This document shows, one piece after another, positions 37,509-45,376 of a DNA stretch of 45,376 nt. Made by a program: the position numbers and the translations under genes. Below the pieces are notes generated by a model that was given only the letters and a program-made list of their open reading frames with translations, had not been told where the DNA came from and made no database searches. Source of the stretch: Bacillota bacterium (GTDB lineage Bacteria; Bacillota; Clostridia; Christensenellales; Aristaeellaceae); NCBI GenBank assembly GCA_023402355.1, contig JAEXCG010000024.1, forward strand, positions 1-45,376. The letters are read 5' to 3'. Within the stretch, counting starts at the first letter, position 1. Each line of letters starts with the position of its first letter.

Positions 37509-39074
37509 TCATTCCCCCAGAGCGATGCCCGCCTCTTCCATCATCCAGGCGCTGAGCTCCTCCCGCGTCAGGGTCGAGACCCGCTCGGGCTCAAGGCGGC
37601 GGATGACGTACCACTCGTCGTAATCGACCACGCGCAGTTCAAGACCCTCCGGCAGGCCGTAAAACGCCCTGTAAAACGCATGCGTCAGCTCCGAATCGCC
37701 CGGCGTCGCGGCCCAGGTGTAGGGCCGTTCGTAGGGCAGGCGCGGCAAATAGGCGAAGGACGCGCCCGATTGCGCCTGCGCCCGGGCGTAGGCCGCGCGC
37801 TCCCGGCTGGCCGAGAAGTCCTTGCCGTAGACGCTGAAGAGGAAACAGAAGAGCACGCACAGCACCGCGCATAGCGGCGCGCGCAGATGGGGAAGCAGCG
37901 CCTCCAACCCCGCCTCCACGAACAGATCCATCGCAAAGGCGATTTCCAGCGCGTACATGGGCAGAAAGTTGCGCGCGTTTACCGGCCGCACCACGAAGAG
38001 CGGCGCGGTGAGCAGGAGGACGCACAGCAGCGTGAAGACCATCCGCCGCCGACGCGGGGCATTCCCGACGCAAAGCGCGAGGCCGAAGAGCGCCGCCGCG
38101 AGGGCCAGCGACGCCAGGTTATCAAAGTGCGCGGTATAGGCGGCCAAGGGCGACCAGTCGGGGTTGACCGCGCGCACGCACAGATAGACGACGCACAGCA
38201 GGAGCGTCATCGCGCACAGGCGGGGCATCCGCCCGCCGCGGCGGGACGCGAACGACAGCGCCGTTCCGGTCAGGAGCAGCAGTATCGGCAGGTTGTGGTC
38301 GAAGAGGTGCGGGCGGATGCGGGACGCGTACTCCCCGCTGTAGTAGAGAAGGGGATTTTGCCCGCCTGGCAGCAGGAACGCGCGGTAGGGGTCCTGCGCC
38401 GCGCCCACGGCCCGATAGCCGCCGTTTGAAAACATGAGGACCGTGCCGATGACCGCGCCCGCGAAAAAGAGCAGCAGCGCGGCTTGCGCCCTGCGCGTGC
38501 GCAGCGAGGCGTAAAGAAGAACGCACAGGCTCATCGCGAGCAGACAGAGGGTCACGTGCTCCATGAACAGGGAGCCGCACAGCCCGAGCACGAAGAGCGC
38601 GGGGGCGCGCCGGAGGGGCAGGTCCTCCCCTTCCCAGACGGGCGTCAGCAGCGAGGCCGCGAGCAGCAGCAGCGCCGTGCCCGCGCCGTAGTTGGCAAAG
38701 CCCGAGGCCCAGGCCATCGTCTGCCCCAGCATGTCCGTGGGCATTAGGAGCAGCAGCGTCAGGGAGAACAGGAAGACGCCCGCGCTGCCGCGCTTCGCCT
38801 GCCGCGCGGGCAGGTAGGCGATCAGAAAGAAGCCCGCACCCACGATCAGCGCCTTGAGGAGCGGCGCGCGCGTGAGCAGCAGCACCAGCAGGTTCCCTAG
38901 GTAGCGCCCGTTGTAGTCCGCGAAGCCCTCCGACAAGCGATCGAGCCCGCCCTGCGTGCCCCAGTCCCAGTCGTCGTCTACGTAGGGCATGAGGGCGGCG
39001 AGCAGGATCAGCAGGCACAGCGCGGTCAGACAGACGATCGCCATTCTGCTGCGGATTTTGCGTGTGTTTTGCAT
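37509..39074 (-). CDS. DUF6056-like multi-pass membrane protein
   Basis: A 521-aa protein with around eleven membrane helices and an outer C-terminal domain of about 90 residues. After the first helix comes PYVDDDWDWGTQGGLDRLSEGFADYNGRYLGNLLVLLLTRAPLLKAL: the DDW and NGRYLGN motifs match the DUF6056/GT-C glucosyltransferase-like group. These may move sugars from lipid carriers to surface polymers. The start at 39074 follows GGTGGAGA. It is alone in its direction, next to a pair of small exporters. Confidence 0.8.
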   Translation of the reverse strand: MQNTRKIRSRMAIVCLTALCLLILLAALMPYVDDDWDWGTQGGLDRLSEGFADYNGRYLGNLLVLLLTRAPLLKALIVGAGFFLIAYLPARQAKRGSAGVFLFSLTLLLLMPTDMLGQTMAWASGFANYGAGTALLLLAASLLTPVWEGEDLPLRRAPALFVLGLCGSLFMEHVTLCLLAMSLCVLLYASLRTRRAQAALLLFFAGAVIGTVLMFSNGGYRAVGAAQDPYRAFLLPGGQNPLLYYSGEYASRIRPHLFDHNLPILLLLTGTALSFASRRGGRMPRLCAMTLLLCVVYLCVRAVNPDWSPLAAYTAHFDNLASLALAAALFGLALCVGNAPRRRRMVFTLLCVLLLTAPLFVVRPVNARNFLPMYALEIAFAMDLFVEAGLEALLPHLRAPLCAVLCVLFCFLFSVYGKDFSASRERAAYARAQAQSGASFAYLPRLPYERPYTWAATPGDSELTHAFYRAFYGLPEGLELRVVDYDEWYVIRRLEPERVSTLTREELSAWMMEEAGIALGE

Positions 39075-39128
39075 GATATTCTCCACCTGCAAGTTAAAAT
39101 AAAGCGAATGATGAAGATGAATCCCCAC

Positions 39129-39578
39129 TTACCTTCGCTCGGCGCGCTTCTTCCCGCCGCTGTCCACCCACACGTTGAAGAGCAGCCCCGCGACGATCAG
39201 CAGCGCGCCGAAGACCTTGCCGGCGGTCAGCGGGATGCCGCACAGCGCGTCTACCACCATGCCCATGAGCACCTGGCCGGTGAAGAGCAGCATCGTCACC
39301 AGCACCACGGGCACCCGGGGCAGCACGACGCAGTTGAGCAGCACCACGCAAACGCCCAGCGCGCCGCCCAGATAGACGTAGGCGGGCAGGCCGGTAAGGT
39401 TCGGCACGGTGAGGGCGCGCAGAAAGAGCGAGAGCACGAGGGAGGTGACGAGCCCCGCCGCGTAGTTTACGAGCGTGCTGCCCTCGACGGAAATGCGCTT
39501 TCCCAGCGCCGCGTTCATGGAGGTCGTCAGCGCGACGAGCGCGCCCGCGGCGATGGAGAGAAGGACGTAGATAGCCAT
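39129..39578 (-). CDS. Small DMT-superfamily transporter, YdcZ-like (subunit 2)
   Basis: A 149-aa five-helix protein of the YdcZ/DUF606 type: MAIYVLLSIAAGALVALTTSMNAALGKRISVEGSTLVNYAAGLVTSLVLSLF. YdcZ proteins are half-size drug/metabolite transporters. It starts 12 bp after its partner at 39591, and two such halves probably form a heterodimer. The substrate is unknown. The start follows AAGGAGGAAAACAC. Confidence 0.9.
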   Translation of the reverse strand: MAIYVLLSIAAGALVALTTSMNAALGKRISVEGSTLVNYAAGLVTSLVLSLFLRALTVPNLTGLPAYVYLGGALGVCVVLLNCVVLPRVPVVLVTMLLFTGQVLMGMVVDALCGIPLTAGKVFGALLIVAGLLFNVWVDSGGKKRAERR

Positions 39579-39590
39579 GTGTTTTCCTCC

Positions 39591-40016
39591 TTACAGCGCG
39601 TACATCACGCCAAGCCCCAGCGCCATGAGGGCGAAGCCCACCAGCTTCCTGGGGTTGAACGCACGCCTTTCCATGCCGAACAGCCCGAACTGGTCGATGA
39701 CGCAGGCACAGGTGAGCTGGCCGAGCAGCGTCAGCGCCAGCATCAGCGCCGCGCCGAGGGGCGCGTAGCAGAGGTTGTTGAAGACCGTGGTGAACACGCC
39801 CAGCACGCCCGCCGTGTAGAGGAAGGGCGAAAGCGAGCGGTCGATCAGGCGAAGCCGCTTTCTTCTGAGCAGCACGACGAGCCCGATGGTGAAGAGGCCC
39901 ACGATGTGGATGATGACGACGGCCGTCCAGTCGCCCACGGCCGCCTGCAGCATGCCGTTGCAGGAGACCATGACCGCGATGATCGCGCCCGCGAGAAAAG
40001 CGCCCGCGTTGTACAT
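39591..40016 (-). CDS. Small DMT-superfamily transporter, YdcZ-like (subunit 1)
   Basis: A 141-aa paralogue: MYNAGAFLAGAIIAVMVSCNGMLQAAVGDWTAVVIIHIVGLFTIGLVVLL, then GVLGVFTTVFNNLCYAPLGAALMLALTLLGQLTCACVIDQFGLFGM and a final helix. The ATG at 40016 follows GGGGAG. The longer frame to 40064 runs into the preceding gene's stop region and has no good ribosome site. It pairs with the gene at 39129. Confidence 0.9.
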   Translation of the reverse strand: MYNAGAFLAGAIIAVMVSCNGMLQAAVGDWTAVVIIHIVGLFTIGLVVLLRRKRLRLIDRSLSPFLYTAGVLGVFTTVFNNLCYAPLGAALMLALTLLGQLTCACVIDQFGLFGMERRAFNPRKLVGFALMALGLGVMYAL

Positions 40017-40060
40017 CGATTTTTCTCCCCTTTTATTGAGATGACGGAATCCCGGCCGGT

Positions 40061-40960
40061 TCATTCCCTGGGATAGGCGATGTTATCAAAGCACGTCACA
40101 TCCGTTCCAAAGACGAGAATGGGCGCGGTGGACCGGTTCTCCGCGTTTTTGCCCGCCTCGGCGATGTCGTAATCGCGAAGGGTGACGTTGTAAATCTTTG
40201 CGCCGTCGGCATACCCGAACAAGCCGGCCACCTCCGCGTCGGGGTCCTTCATCGTGAGCCCGGTGATTTCGCAGCCGTTGCCGTTGAAGCTCCCCGTGAA
40301 CGGTTCCCCGGCGGTGCCGATGGGCACCCATTCCGTATCCGTCAGGTCGATATTTTGCTGGAGCAGGTAGTTCTGATCGAGGCCGAGCTGCCCCGCCGCG
40401 AGCGCCAGAAGCTGATCCTTCGTCGCGATCATGTGGTAGGTCTTCCCCTTGAGCGTCACCGATTCGAGCGCGAGCACCGGTCTTGAAATCGTGACGTGGC
40501 CGCGGACGGTCCCCAGATCGCTCCCGTTTGTGGCGCGGACGAACAGCGCGTACCGCCCAGGCTTGACGGGGGCGGAGAAGACGAAGTCGGCGCTGATCGT
40601 AAGCTCCCCGTCGACCGGCTGGGTGGACCGGGTGTAATACGTCCTGTCCGACGGGTCGTCCCCCTGCGCGGCGAGGCCGATTTGCAGGCCACTGCCCGTC
40701 TTTGCGGACACATGGTAGCGAATCCTGTCCCCATAGGACAGGTCGTATTCGCCGACCCAGTGATAGGTTGCGTCCTGCACGGACTCGATTTCTACCGGAA
40801 TCCGGTGGACGTTCGCCGCCGCCTCGCGCCTGGGCTGTGCGTGGCAGACCCAGGAGGGCTCCGCCGGGCGCTCATCGGAGGCAGCGAGGGCGGGCGCAGC
40901 GCCCGCAAACACCGTCAGGGCTAGGAGGGCGGCAAGCGCCGGCTTTCTCTTGTCATACAT
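40061..40960 (-). CDS. Exported protein with GLUG-like repeats
   Basis: A 299-aa protein with a signal peptide (YDKRKPALAALLALTVFAGAAPALA). The middle looks like a beta domain (DRIRYHVSAKTGSGLQIGLAAQ...PVKPGRYALFVRATNGSD). The C-terminal part is YLLQQNIDLTDTEWVPIGTAGEPFTGSFNGNGCEITGLTM, then AGLFGYADGAKIYNVTLRDYDI, the GLUG motif pattern found in surface and adhesin-like proteins. It is shorter than usual for such proteins. No wall anchor is seen. The ATG at 40960 follows AAAGGTGG. Confidence 0.75.
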   Translation of the reverse strand: MYDKRKPALAALLALTVFAGAAPALAASDERPAEPSWVCHAQPRREAAANVHRIPVEIESVQDATYHWVGEYDLSYGDRIRYHVSAKTGSGLQIGLAAQGDDPSDRTYYTRSTQPVDGELTISADFVFSAPVKPGRYALFVRATNGSDLGTVRGHVTISRPVLALESVTLKGKTYHMIATKDQLLALAAGQLGLDQNYLLQQNIDLTDTEWVPIGTAGEPFTGSFNGNGCEITGLTMKDPDAEVAGLFGYADGAKIYNVTLRDYDIAEAGKNAENRSTAPILVFGTDVTCFDNIAYPRE

Positions 40961-41019
40961 CGTGGCGTCCACCTTTCTTTTCGCGGTTCTCCGCGTCCTC
41001 GTCGGTCAAGGGCGGGAAA

Positions 41020-41916
41020 TCAGGACGTCGGGCCCTTGGCGGAACCGGCCGAGGGACGGCGTCCTTCGCCCAGCGCGTATTGCTTGGGCGATATGCCGAC
41101 CGCCTGACCGAACGCGCGGATGAAGTGCGCGTAATCGCCGAAGCCGGACTGCTCGCAGGCCTCGTGCACGCTTTTCCCCTCGGAGAGCAGGCGCTTGGCC
41201 ACGCTGATGCGCCGCGCGACGACGTACTTGTTGATCGTCGTGCCGGTCGCCTCCTTGAACAGCCTGCACACGTAGCCGCGCGAGAGGTAAAACGCCTCGG
41301 CCACCGTGTCGATGGAGATGGGCTGGGTGATGCGCTCGTTCAGGTACGTCAGGATGTCCGCCGCGCGCTCGTTCGCGTGCGGGTTGGGCGCCGCGCCCAA
41401 ATCGCCGTGGCGCTCGAAGTACAGACCGTTTACCAGCACCATCAATTCCACAAAGCAGCTGTTCTGCAGGAGGTCGCTGCCAAACCCCTGCGGGGCGCTC
41501 AGCCTGCGCAGCAGCATCGTAAAGTCCGCCCGCTCGCTCTCCGTGAGCATCACGCGGTGGGAAAAGCCCGCGGGGCGGCGAAAAAAGCAGGCCGACAGGT
41601 CCGTGTCCGACGTCGAGAGGCTTTGCAGGTATTCCGGGTGGATGCAGACGATCATCCGCTCGTGCGCCGCGCCCTCCGCGCAGACGGGGCGGTGCGCCTC
41701 AAAGGGATTGACGACGAACAGGTCGCCCGGGTCCGCGTCGTAGAGCCTGTCCTCGACGACGAACTGCTTGTCGCCCGACATGGAGTAGTAGATCTCCAGG
41801 CAGTCGTGAATGTGCATGTGGCGCGGCTTTTCGTCGCTCCTCAGGTGCGCCACGGCGAAGCGCCGCGTGCGCGCGCACGCTTCGATCGCGTCCTGGCAGT
41901 GGCCGAATACCTGCAT
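41020..41916 (-). CDS. AraC-family regulator of kduI-kduD
   Basis: A 298-aa protein. The N-terminal cupin (HMHIHDCLEIYYSMSGDKQFVVEDRLYDADPGDLFVVNPFEAHRPV) binds the effector and the C-terminal two-HTH AraC domain (ADILTYLNERITQPISIDTVAEAFYLSRGYVCRLFKEATGTTINKYVVARRISVAKRLLSEGKSVHEACEQSGFGDYAHFIRAFGQAVGISPKQY) binds DNA. It is divergent from kduI, and two direct repeats spaced 21 bp lie in between, so it is very likely the activator of the uronate pathway. The start at 41916 follows GGGAGGGAGACGCG. Candidate ligands are unsaturated uronates such as 5-keto-4-deoxyuronate. Confidence 0.92.
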   Translation of the reverse strand: MQVFGHCQDAIEACARTRRFAVAHLRSDEKPRHMHIHDCLEIYYSMSGDKQFVVEDRLYDADPGDLFVVNPFEAHRPVCAEGAAHERMIVCIHPEYLQSLSTSDTDLSACFFRRPAGFSHRVMLTESERADFTMLLRRLSAPQGFGSDLLQNSCFVELMVLVNGLYFERHGDLGAAPNPHANERAADILTYLNERITQPISIDTVAEAFYLSRGYVCRLFKEATGTTINKYVVARRISVAKRLLSEGKSVHEACEQSGFGDYAHFIRAFGQAVGISPKQYALGEGRRPSAGSAKGPTS

Positions 41917-41956
41917 CGCGTCTCCCTCCCATGTCCTCCCAGCGTTTATCTTCTTA

Positions 41957-41985
41957 ATCATACACGAACAGGTTACGATTTGCAA
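41957..41985 (-). promoter_or_regulatory. Promoter of the araC-type gene
   Basis: Read leftward: TTGCAA (41985-41980), 17 bp, TATGAT (41962-41957). The -35 overlaps the first GATTTGCAAG repeat, so the regulator would repress itself. Confidence 0.7.
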
Positions 41986-42007
41986 GTTTTTTAAGAAGAT
42001 TTGCAAG
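41977..42007. promoter_or_regulatory. AraC-type direct repeats
   Basis: GATTTGCAAG at 41977-41986 and again at 41998-42007, 21 bp apart (two helix turns), as expected for an AraC dimer on direct repeats. The second copy ends 22 bp before the kduI -10 box, at activator distance. Confidence 0.75.
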
Positions 42008-42025
42008 GACTTTGCGCGCATCGCA

Positions 42026-42034
42026 TGCTATAAT
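42026..42034 (+). promoter_or_regulatory. kduI promoter: extended -10 with poor -35
   Basis: TGCTATAAT (42026-42034) is an extended -10. There is no good -35, which fits dependence on an activator bound at the upstream repeats. Confidence 0.65.
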
Positions 42035-42079
42035 AAAGTCACAAACCGGAACCCAACCGAGCAAGAGGAGGTATTTTCC

Positions 42080-42916
42080 ATGCAACTGAACGTACGCTAT
42101 CCCAGCCATCCTGAGGATGCGAAGCACTACACCACCGAGCGCCTGCGCAAGGACTACCTCATTGAGACCGTCTTCGTGCCCGACGACGCCGTGTTCACCT
42201 ACAGCCACTTCGACCGCATCATCGCGGGCGGCGTCATGCCCGTCAATCAGGCGGTGGAGCTCACCGGCAGCAAGGAGCTGGCCTCCGACACCTTCCTGCA
42301 GCGCCGCGAGATGGGCTGCATCAACGTGGGCGGCAAGGGCCAGATCACCGTGGACGGCACCGTCTACGACCTGCAGCCCCTCGACGGCCTGTACGTGGGC
42401 ATGGGCGCAAAGGAGCTCAAGTTTACGAGCGCGAACCCCGAGAACCCCGCGAAGTTCTACATCAACACCTGCCCGGCGCACAAGACCTACCCGAACGTCA
42501 AGGTGGACATCGCGAAGGCCGCCAAGCGTCCGCTGGGCTCCACCGAGACGTGCAACAAGCGCGTCATCAACCAGTACTTCCACCCCGACGTCATGCAGAG
42601 CTGCCAGCTTTGCATGGGCATGACGGTGCTGGAGCCGGGCAGCAACTGGAATTCCATGCCCTGCCACACGCACGAGCGCCGCATGGAGGTCTACTTCTAC
42701 TTCGACCTCAAGGAGGGCAACGTCGTCTTCCACATGATGGGCGAGCCGCAGGAGACGCGCCACCTCGTCATGCACAACGAGCAGGCGGTCATCTCGCCCT
42801 CCTGGTCGATCCACACGGGCGTGGGCACCAGCAACTACACCTTCATCTGGGGCATGTGCGGCGAGAACCAGGAGTTCGACGACATGGACAACCTGAATCC
42901 GCTGGACCTGAAGTAA
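42080..42916 (+). CDS. kduI: 5-keto-4-deoxyuronate isomerase
   Basis: A 278-aa protein, identical in length to E. coli KduI, which turns 5-keto-4-deoxyuronate (from pectin or glycosaminoglycan breakdown) into 2,5-diketo-3-deoxygluconate. The double cupin and metal ligands are in place: HTHERRME at residues 196-203 (His196, His198, Glu203) and the His in SIHTGVG at 245, as in the E. coli zinc site. The first lines (VRYPSHPEDAKHYTTERLRKDYLIE) and the end (QEFDDMDNLNPLDL) match the family throughout. The start follows AAGAGGAGGTATTTTCC. kduD, the next step, follows 40 bp later, and the AraC-type regulator is divergent. Confidence 0.97.
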   Translation: MQLNVRYPSHPEDAKHYTTERLRKDYLIETVFVPDDAVFTYSHFDRIIAGGVMPVNQAVELTGSKELASDTFLQRREMGCINVGGKGQITVDGTVYDLQPLDGLYVGMGAKELKFTSANPENPAKFYINTCPAHKTYPNVKVDIAKAAKRPLGSTETCNKRVINQYFHPDVMQSCQLCMGMTVLEPGSNWNSMPCHTHERRMEVYFYFDLKEGNVVFHMMGEPQETRHLVMHNEQAVISPSWSIHTGVGTSNYTFIWGMCGENQEFDDMDNLNPLDLK

Positions 42917-42956
42917 GCGCATCCATTCGATTCGACCGACAAAGGAGATGTCACAA

Positions 42957-43760
42957 ATGGACTTCATGCAGAAATTTTCTCTCGAGGGCAAGGTCGCGCT
43001 GATCACCGGCGCCTCCTACGGCATCGGCTTCGCCATCGCCAAGGCGTACGCGGCGGCGGGCGCGACGATCGTCTTCAACGACATCAAGCAGGAGCTCGTG
43101 GACAAGGGACTGGCCGCCTATCGGGAAGAGGGCATCGCGGCGCACGGCTACGTCTGCGACGTGACGGACGAGGACGCGGTGCAGGCGATGGTCGCGAAGA
43201 TCGAGCAGGAGGTCGGCGTGATCGACATCCTCGTGAACAACGCGGGCATCATCAAGCGCATCCCGATGTGCGAGATGACGGCGGCGCAGTTCCGCCAGGT
43301 CATCGACGTGGACCTGAACGCGCCCTTCATCGTCTCCAAGGCCGTCATCCCCTCCATGATCAAGAAGGGCCACGGCAAGATCATCAACATCTGCTCCATG
43401 ATGTCCGAGCTCGGCCGCGAGACCGTCTCCGCCTACGCGGCGGCCAAGGGCGGCCTCAAGATGCTCACCCGCAACATCTGCTCGGAGTACGGCGAGTACA
43501 ACATCCAGTGCAACGGCATTGGACCGGGCTACATCGAGACGCCCCAGACCGCTCCCTTGCGCGAGCGCCAGGCGGACGGCTCGCGCCATCCGTTCGACCA
43601 GTTCATCGTCTCCAAGACGCCGGCCGCGCGCTGGGGCACGACCGAGGACCTGATGGGCCCGGCGGTGTTCCTCGCCTCCGACGCCTCCGACTTCGTGAAC
43701 GGCCACGTGCTCTACGTGGACGGCGGCATCCTCGCCTACATCGGCAAGCAGCCGCAGTAA
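42957..43760 (+). CDS. kduD: 2-deoxy-D-gluconate 3-dehydrogenase (KduD)
   Basis: A 267-aa short-chain dehydrogenase. The NAD-binding TGASYGIGFAIAKAY is near residue 18, NNAG near 95, and the catalytic Ser-Tyr-Lys in INICSMMSELGRETVSAYAAAKGG. Next to kduI it is very probably KduD, which reduces 2,5-diketo-3-deoxygluconate to KDG with NADH; gluconate 5-dehydrogenases look much the same and cannot be excluded from sequence alone. The ATG at 42957 follows AAGGAGATGTCACAA, so the ATG at 42948 lies inside the ribosome site and was rejected. It ends at a strong terminator. Confidence 0.9.
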   Translation: MDFMQKFSLEGKVALITGASYGIGFAIAKAYAAAGATIVFNDIKQELVDKGLAAYREEGIAAHGYVCDVTDEDAVQAMVAKIEQEVGVIDILVNNAGIIKRIPMCEMTAAQFRQVIDVDLNAPFIVSKAVIPSMIKKGHGKIINICSMMSELGRETVSAYAAAKGGLKMLTRNICSEYGEYNIQCNGIGPGYIETPQTAPLRERQADGSRHPFDQFIVSKTPAARWGTTEDLMGPAVFLASDASDFVNGHVLYVDGGILAYIGKQPQ

Positions 43761-43774
43761 GACAGGGAGGCGCG

Positions 43775-43821
43775 GGCCCCCGCGGAACCGAAAGGACGAT
43801 TCGGCTCCGCGGGGGCCTTTT
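43775..43821 (+). terminator. Terminator of the kdu operon
   Basis: GGCCCCCGCGGA (43775-43786) pairs with TCCGCGGGGGCC (43806-43817), with an inner ACCGA/TCGGC arm, then TTTT. Confidence 0.9.
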
Positions 43822-43822
43822 G

Positions 43823-43831
43823 TGCTATAAT
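43823..43831 (+). promoter_or_regulatory. Promoter of the DUF3877 gene (extended -10)
   Basis: TGCTATAAT, an extended -10, directly after the kdu terminator. No clear -35. Confidence 0.55.
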
Positions 43832-43884
43832 AGGGGACATCAAGCGGCGCCGGCCCGCGTCGGCGCGAGGGGAGGACAGCGCGT

Positions 43885-44418
43885 ATGACCTTTGAAAACC
43901 TGATGAAAAACCTGTCGGACGTGATCGTAGAGCAGCAGCTCAAGCTCGGTTACAGGCGCGAGACGGTGCGGCTGTACTATCCGCCCGCCTCGCTTGCGAG
44001 GCTGCTCGGCGTGGAGGCGGGGGAGCTTGAGGCGGCGCTTGGGGCTTTTTGCGCGTATGCGCGGGAGACGCTGGGCGAGGTGACGATCGCCATGGACGCG
44101 CAGGGCGAGCGCTACTGCCTCGCCGTGCCGCCGCAGGGCGTCCAGTACATAAACGGACACATGGGGGAAGCGCCTTTCATCGCGGAACTCATCCGCCTGC
44201 TCGAACGCTGCGACTGTACCCTGGACGACGTGCTCTCGCTGTTTCAAAGCCGCTCGCAGCGCGTCCACGTGGAGCGGAGGACGGGCGGCGAGTTCGACCT
44301 CCTCGTCTACTTCGAGGACGGCGAGCCGGACGGTTTCCTCTACTGCTTTACGCAGGAGGGCGGCCGCGTCCGCTATCACCGGTTCACCCGCGAGGACTAC
44401 GAAGAGCTGATGGGCTGA
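43885..44418 (+). CDS. DUF3877-family protein
   Basis: A 177-aa protein that matches the DUF3877 pattern: MTFENLMKNLSDVIVEQQLKLGYRRETVRLYYPPASLARLLG, then a helical middle and the C-terminal EFDLLVYFEDGEPDGFLYCFTQEGGRVRYHRFTREDYEELM. The family is clostridial and of unknown function, soluble and cytoplasmic. It has its own promoter and the start follows GAGGGGAGGACAGCGCGT. It is convergent with the CPBP gene, 11 bp apart. Confidence 0.85.
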   Translation: MTFENLMKNLSDVIVEQQLKLGYRRETVRLYYPPASLARLLGVEAGELEAALGAFCAYARETLGEVTIAMDAQGERYCLAVPPQGVQYINGHMGEAPFIAELIRLLERCDCTLDDVLSLFQSRSQRVHVERRTGGEFDLLVYFEDGEPDGFLYCFTQEGGRVRYHRFTREDYEELMG

Positions 44419-44429
44419 GGCGGCGCTTT

Positions 44430-45020
44430 TCAGGAAAACGCCTGACAGGCGTTGACGATGAAGTTGCCCAGCCCGTGCAGCAGGGCCCCGGGGAGGATCG
44501 AGCCCTTAAACGGCCTTTCCGCGAGATACCCCAGCAGGAAGCCGCCAATCGCGGTGGTCGCAAAGATGATCGCGCCGGACAGCGGGGTGACGTCGGAGGC
44601 CAGCAGCAGATGCAGGCCTCCGAAGATCGCGGCCTGCAGGGGAATGCCGACCCGGTACCCGAACGCCCCGACCAGGCGCTTGCCGACGAACCCTCTGAAC
44701 AGGAACTCCTCCAAAAACCCGGTTTGCAGGAAGCTGACGATGACGATCGGGATCACGGCGGGAGCGCCCAGCCCCAGATACGCGCTGGCGGAGGGCTGGG
44801 TGTACTGCGTGAAGACGGGCAGGTGGGTCCCTGCCCAGATCGCGCCGTATGCCGCAAGAGCCCTCGCGGCGGACCGTCCGTCGGGCCTTCGCCAGGTGAG
44901 CCCGAAGGTTTCTTTGAATGGCGCAGCCTTTCTTCCCTTGATTCCCCACCATAGGATCGGCACGAGCCCGAATACGACGCATGCCAGCAGCGTGCTGCGA
45001 AGCGCATCGAGGATGAGCAT
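44430..45020 (-). CDS. CPBP-family intramembrane protease-like protein
   Basis: A 196-aa protein with six or so membrane helices and the CPBP/CAAX-protease motifs: GFLEEFLFRGFVGKRL (the EExxxR motif), FGGLHLLLAS (histidine motif 2) and LLHGLGNFIV (motif 3). Motif residues Glu-Glu-x3-Arg and the two His are present, so it may be active. Bacterial members cut peptides or protect from bacteriocins, and many lack a known target. The start follows GAACGGGGGAAACAAA. Its promoter is ~255 bp upstream. Confidence 0.9.
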   Translation of the reverse strand: MLILDALRSTLLACVVFGLVPILWWGIKGRKAAPFKETFGLTWRRPDGRSAARALAAYGAIWAGTHLPVFTQYTQPSASAYLGLGAPAVIPIVIVSFLQTGFLEEFLFRGFVGKRLVGAFGYRVGIPLQAAIFGGLHLLLASDVTPLSGAIIFATTAIGGFLLGYLAERPFKGSILPGALLHGLGNFIVNACQAFS

Positions 45021-45273
45021 TTTGTTTCCCCCGTTCTTCTGTTCTCTTTAGCCGGTGCGCGGGATCATTCCGTGCGCTCTGGGGATGTGCAGCACGCCGT
45101 TCGCGTTACAGCAGGCGCGCGTCGCATCCCGTTCATGGTTCGCCGCCTCTTTCACGGCGAAAGATCGGACGGCGCGAGCCTGGTGTCCGTCCGTTTTTGC
45201 TTTCTGCCCCCAAGCGGTCCCCCTGGCCTGCAGGACGTGCCGCATGGGGAAGCCCGTCCCTTCTCTTTTCTTT
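45021..45273 (-). other. Long leader of the CPBP gene
   Basis: About 250 nt lie between the predicted start of transcription and the ATG. The 86-aa frame 45048-45308 starts upstream of that point, lacks a ribosome site and has a random-looking product, so I treat it as non-coding. A pair of self-complementary pieces (GGACGGAC... and ...CGTCCG) suggests an RNA structure. I see nothing else in the stretch. Confidence 0.35.
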
Positions 45274-45279
45274 TTGTCC

Positions 45280-45308
45280 AGTATAACAAATGCCCGGCGT
45301 TTGCGCAA
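45280..45308 (-). promoter_or_regulatory. Promoter of the CPBP gene
   Basis: Read leftward: TTGCGC (45308-45303), 17 bp, TATACT (45285-45280), with TGT before it (extended -10). Confidence 0.65.
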
Positions 45309-45348
45309 ACCCGTTTACGCCCTCCCCGTTTCGGTTATCCTCTTTGTG

Positions 45349-45376
45349 TTGACAACGGGCCGCGACGGATGTATAC
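45349..45376 (+). promoter_or_regulatory. Promoter cut by the window end
   Basis: TTGACA (45349-45354), 17 bp, TATAC (45372-45376), where the last base of the -10 is beyond the window. It must serve a rightward gene outside the window. Confidence 0.65.

Noticed and set aside
45048..45308. 86-aa coding frame on the - strand
   Set aside because: It starts upstream of the predicted transcript start, has no ribosome site and its product has no domain-like pattern.

Overview
The window (about 45.4 kb, GC-rich, roughly 60% by eye) looks like chromosome of an anaerobic Firmicute of the class Clostridia, probably a gut lineage near Christensenellales. The reasons are the AdhE tail, Gram-positive promoters and Shine-Dalgarno sites, DUF951/DUF1540/DUF3877/DUF1858 proteins, a QueT gene behind a preQ1 element, a PadR-HAAS-DUF4097 operon and MacB/FtsX-like exporters. 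The taxon is inferred, not proven. I found no rRNA, tRNA, transposase, phage gene or CRISPR array.

Layout. 1-1972: end of adhE, an APH-fold kinase and a thioredoxin-like [2Fe-2S] protein, closed by a strong terminator. 1979-4909: an XRE regulator divergent from an unknown gene across a 20-bp perfect palindrome, then a GNAT acetyltransferase, a methyltransferase and a P-loop kinase-like protein. 4922-10010: a TetR regulator, a tandem 117-bp palindrome-rich repeat, and a three-gene exporter operon (ATPase, FtsX permease, adaptor) behind a consensus promoter with a palindrome on its -35 box. 10020-12950: an AT-rich island with a candidate small RNA, two diverged copies of an unrecognised ~195-aa protein and two XRE regulators, linked by a shared TTGAGTG motif. 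12869-15416: queT with preQ1 riboswitch, DUF1540, and a Crp/Fnr regulator divergent from an ECF S-component with overlapping promoters.

15626-25594: a leftward run (PadR, HAAS-like, DUF4097, S41 peptidase, SH3 protein), a rightward XRE pair, then a TIGR04076 protein, a DUF815 ATPase, a 25-aa membrane peptide, argS and DUF1858. The argS-DUF1858 gap holds six DnaA-box-like 9-mers in 144 bp. 25844-33419: a DUF1861 protein and a five-gene Opp/Dpp-type ABC importer with a ~345-nt structured leader. 33571-37492: an ECF sigma factor with a very short putative anti-sigma, DUF951, two signal peptidases I, a GT8 and a VTT membrane protein. 37509-41019: a DUF6056 membrane protein, a paired small DMT exporter and a secreted GLUG-like protein. 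41020-43821: an AraC regulator divergent from kduI-kduD (pectin/uronate catabolism) with two direct repeats spaced 21 bp. 43823-45376: DUF3877, a CPBP protease-like protein, and the promoter of a gene beyond the window.

The strongest leads for undescribed biology are the AT-rich island, the DnaA-box cluster, the importer leader and the palindrome-controlled XRE/unknown pair. Most of the rest is ordinary chromosome.
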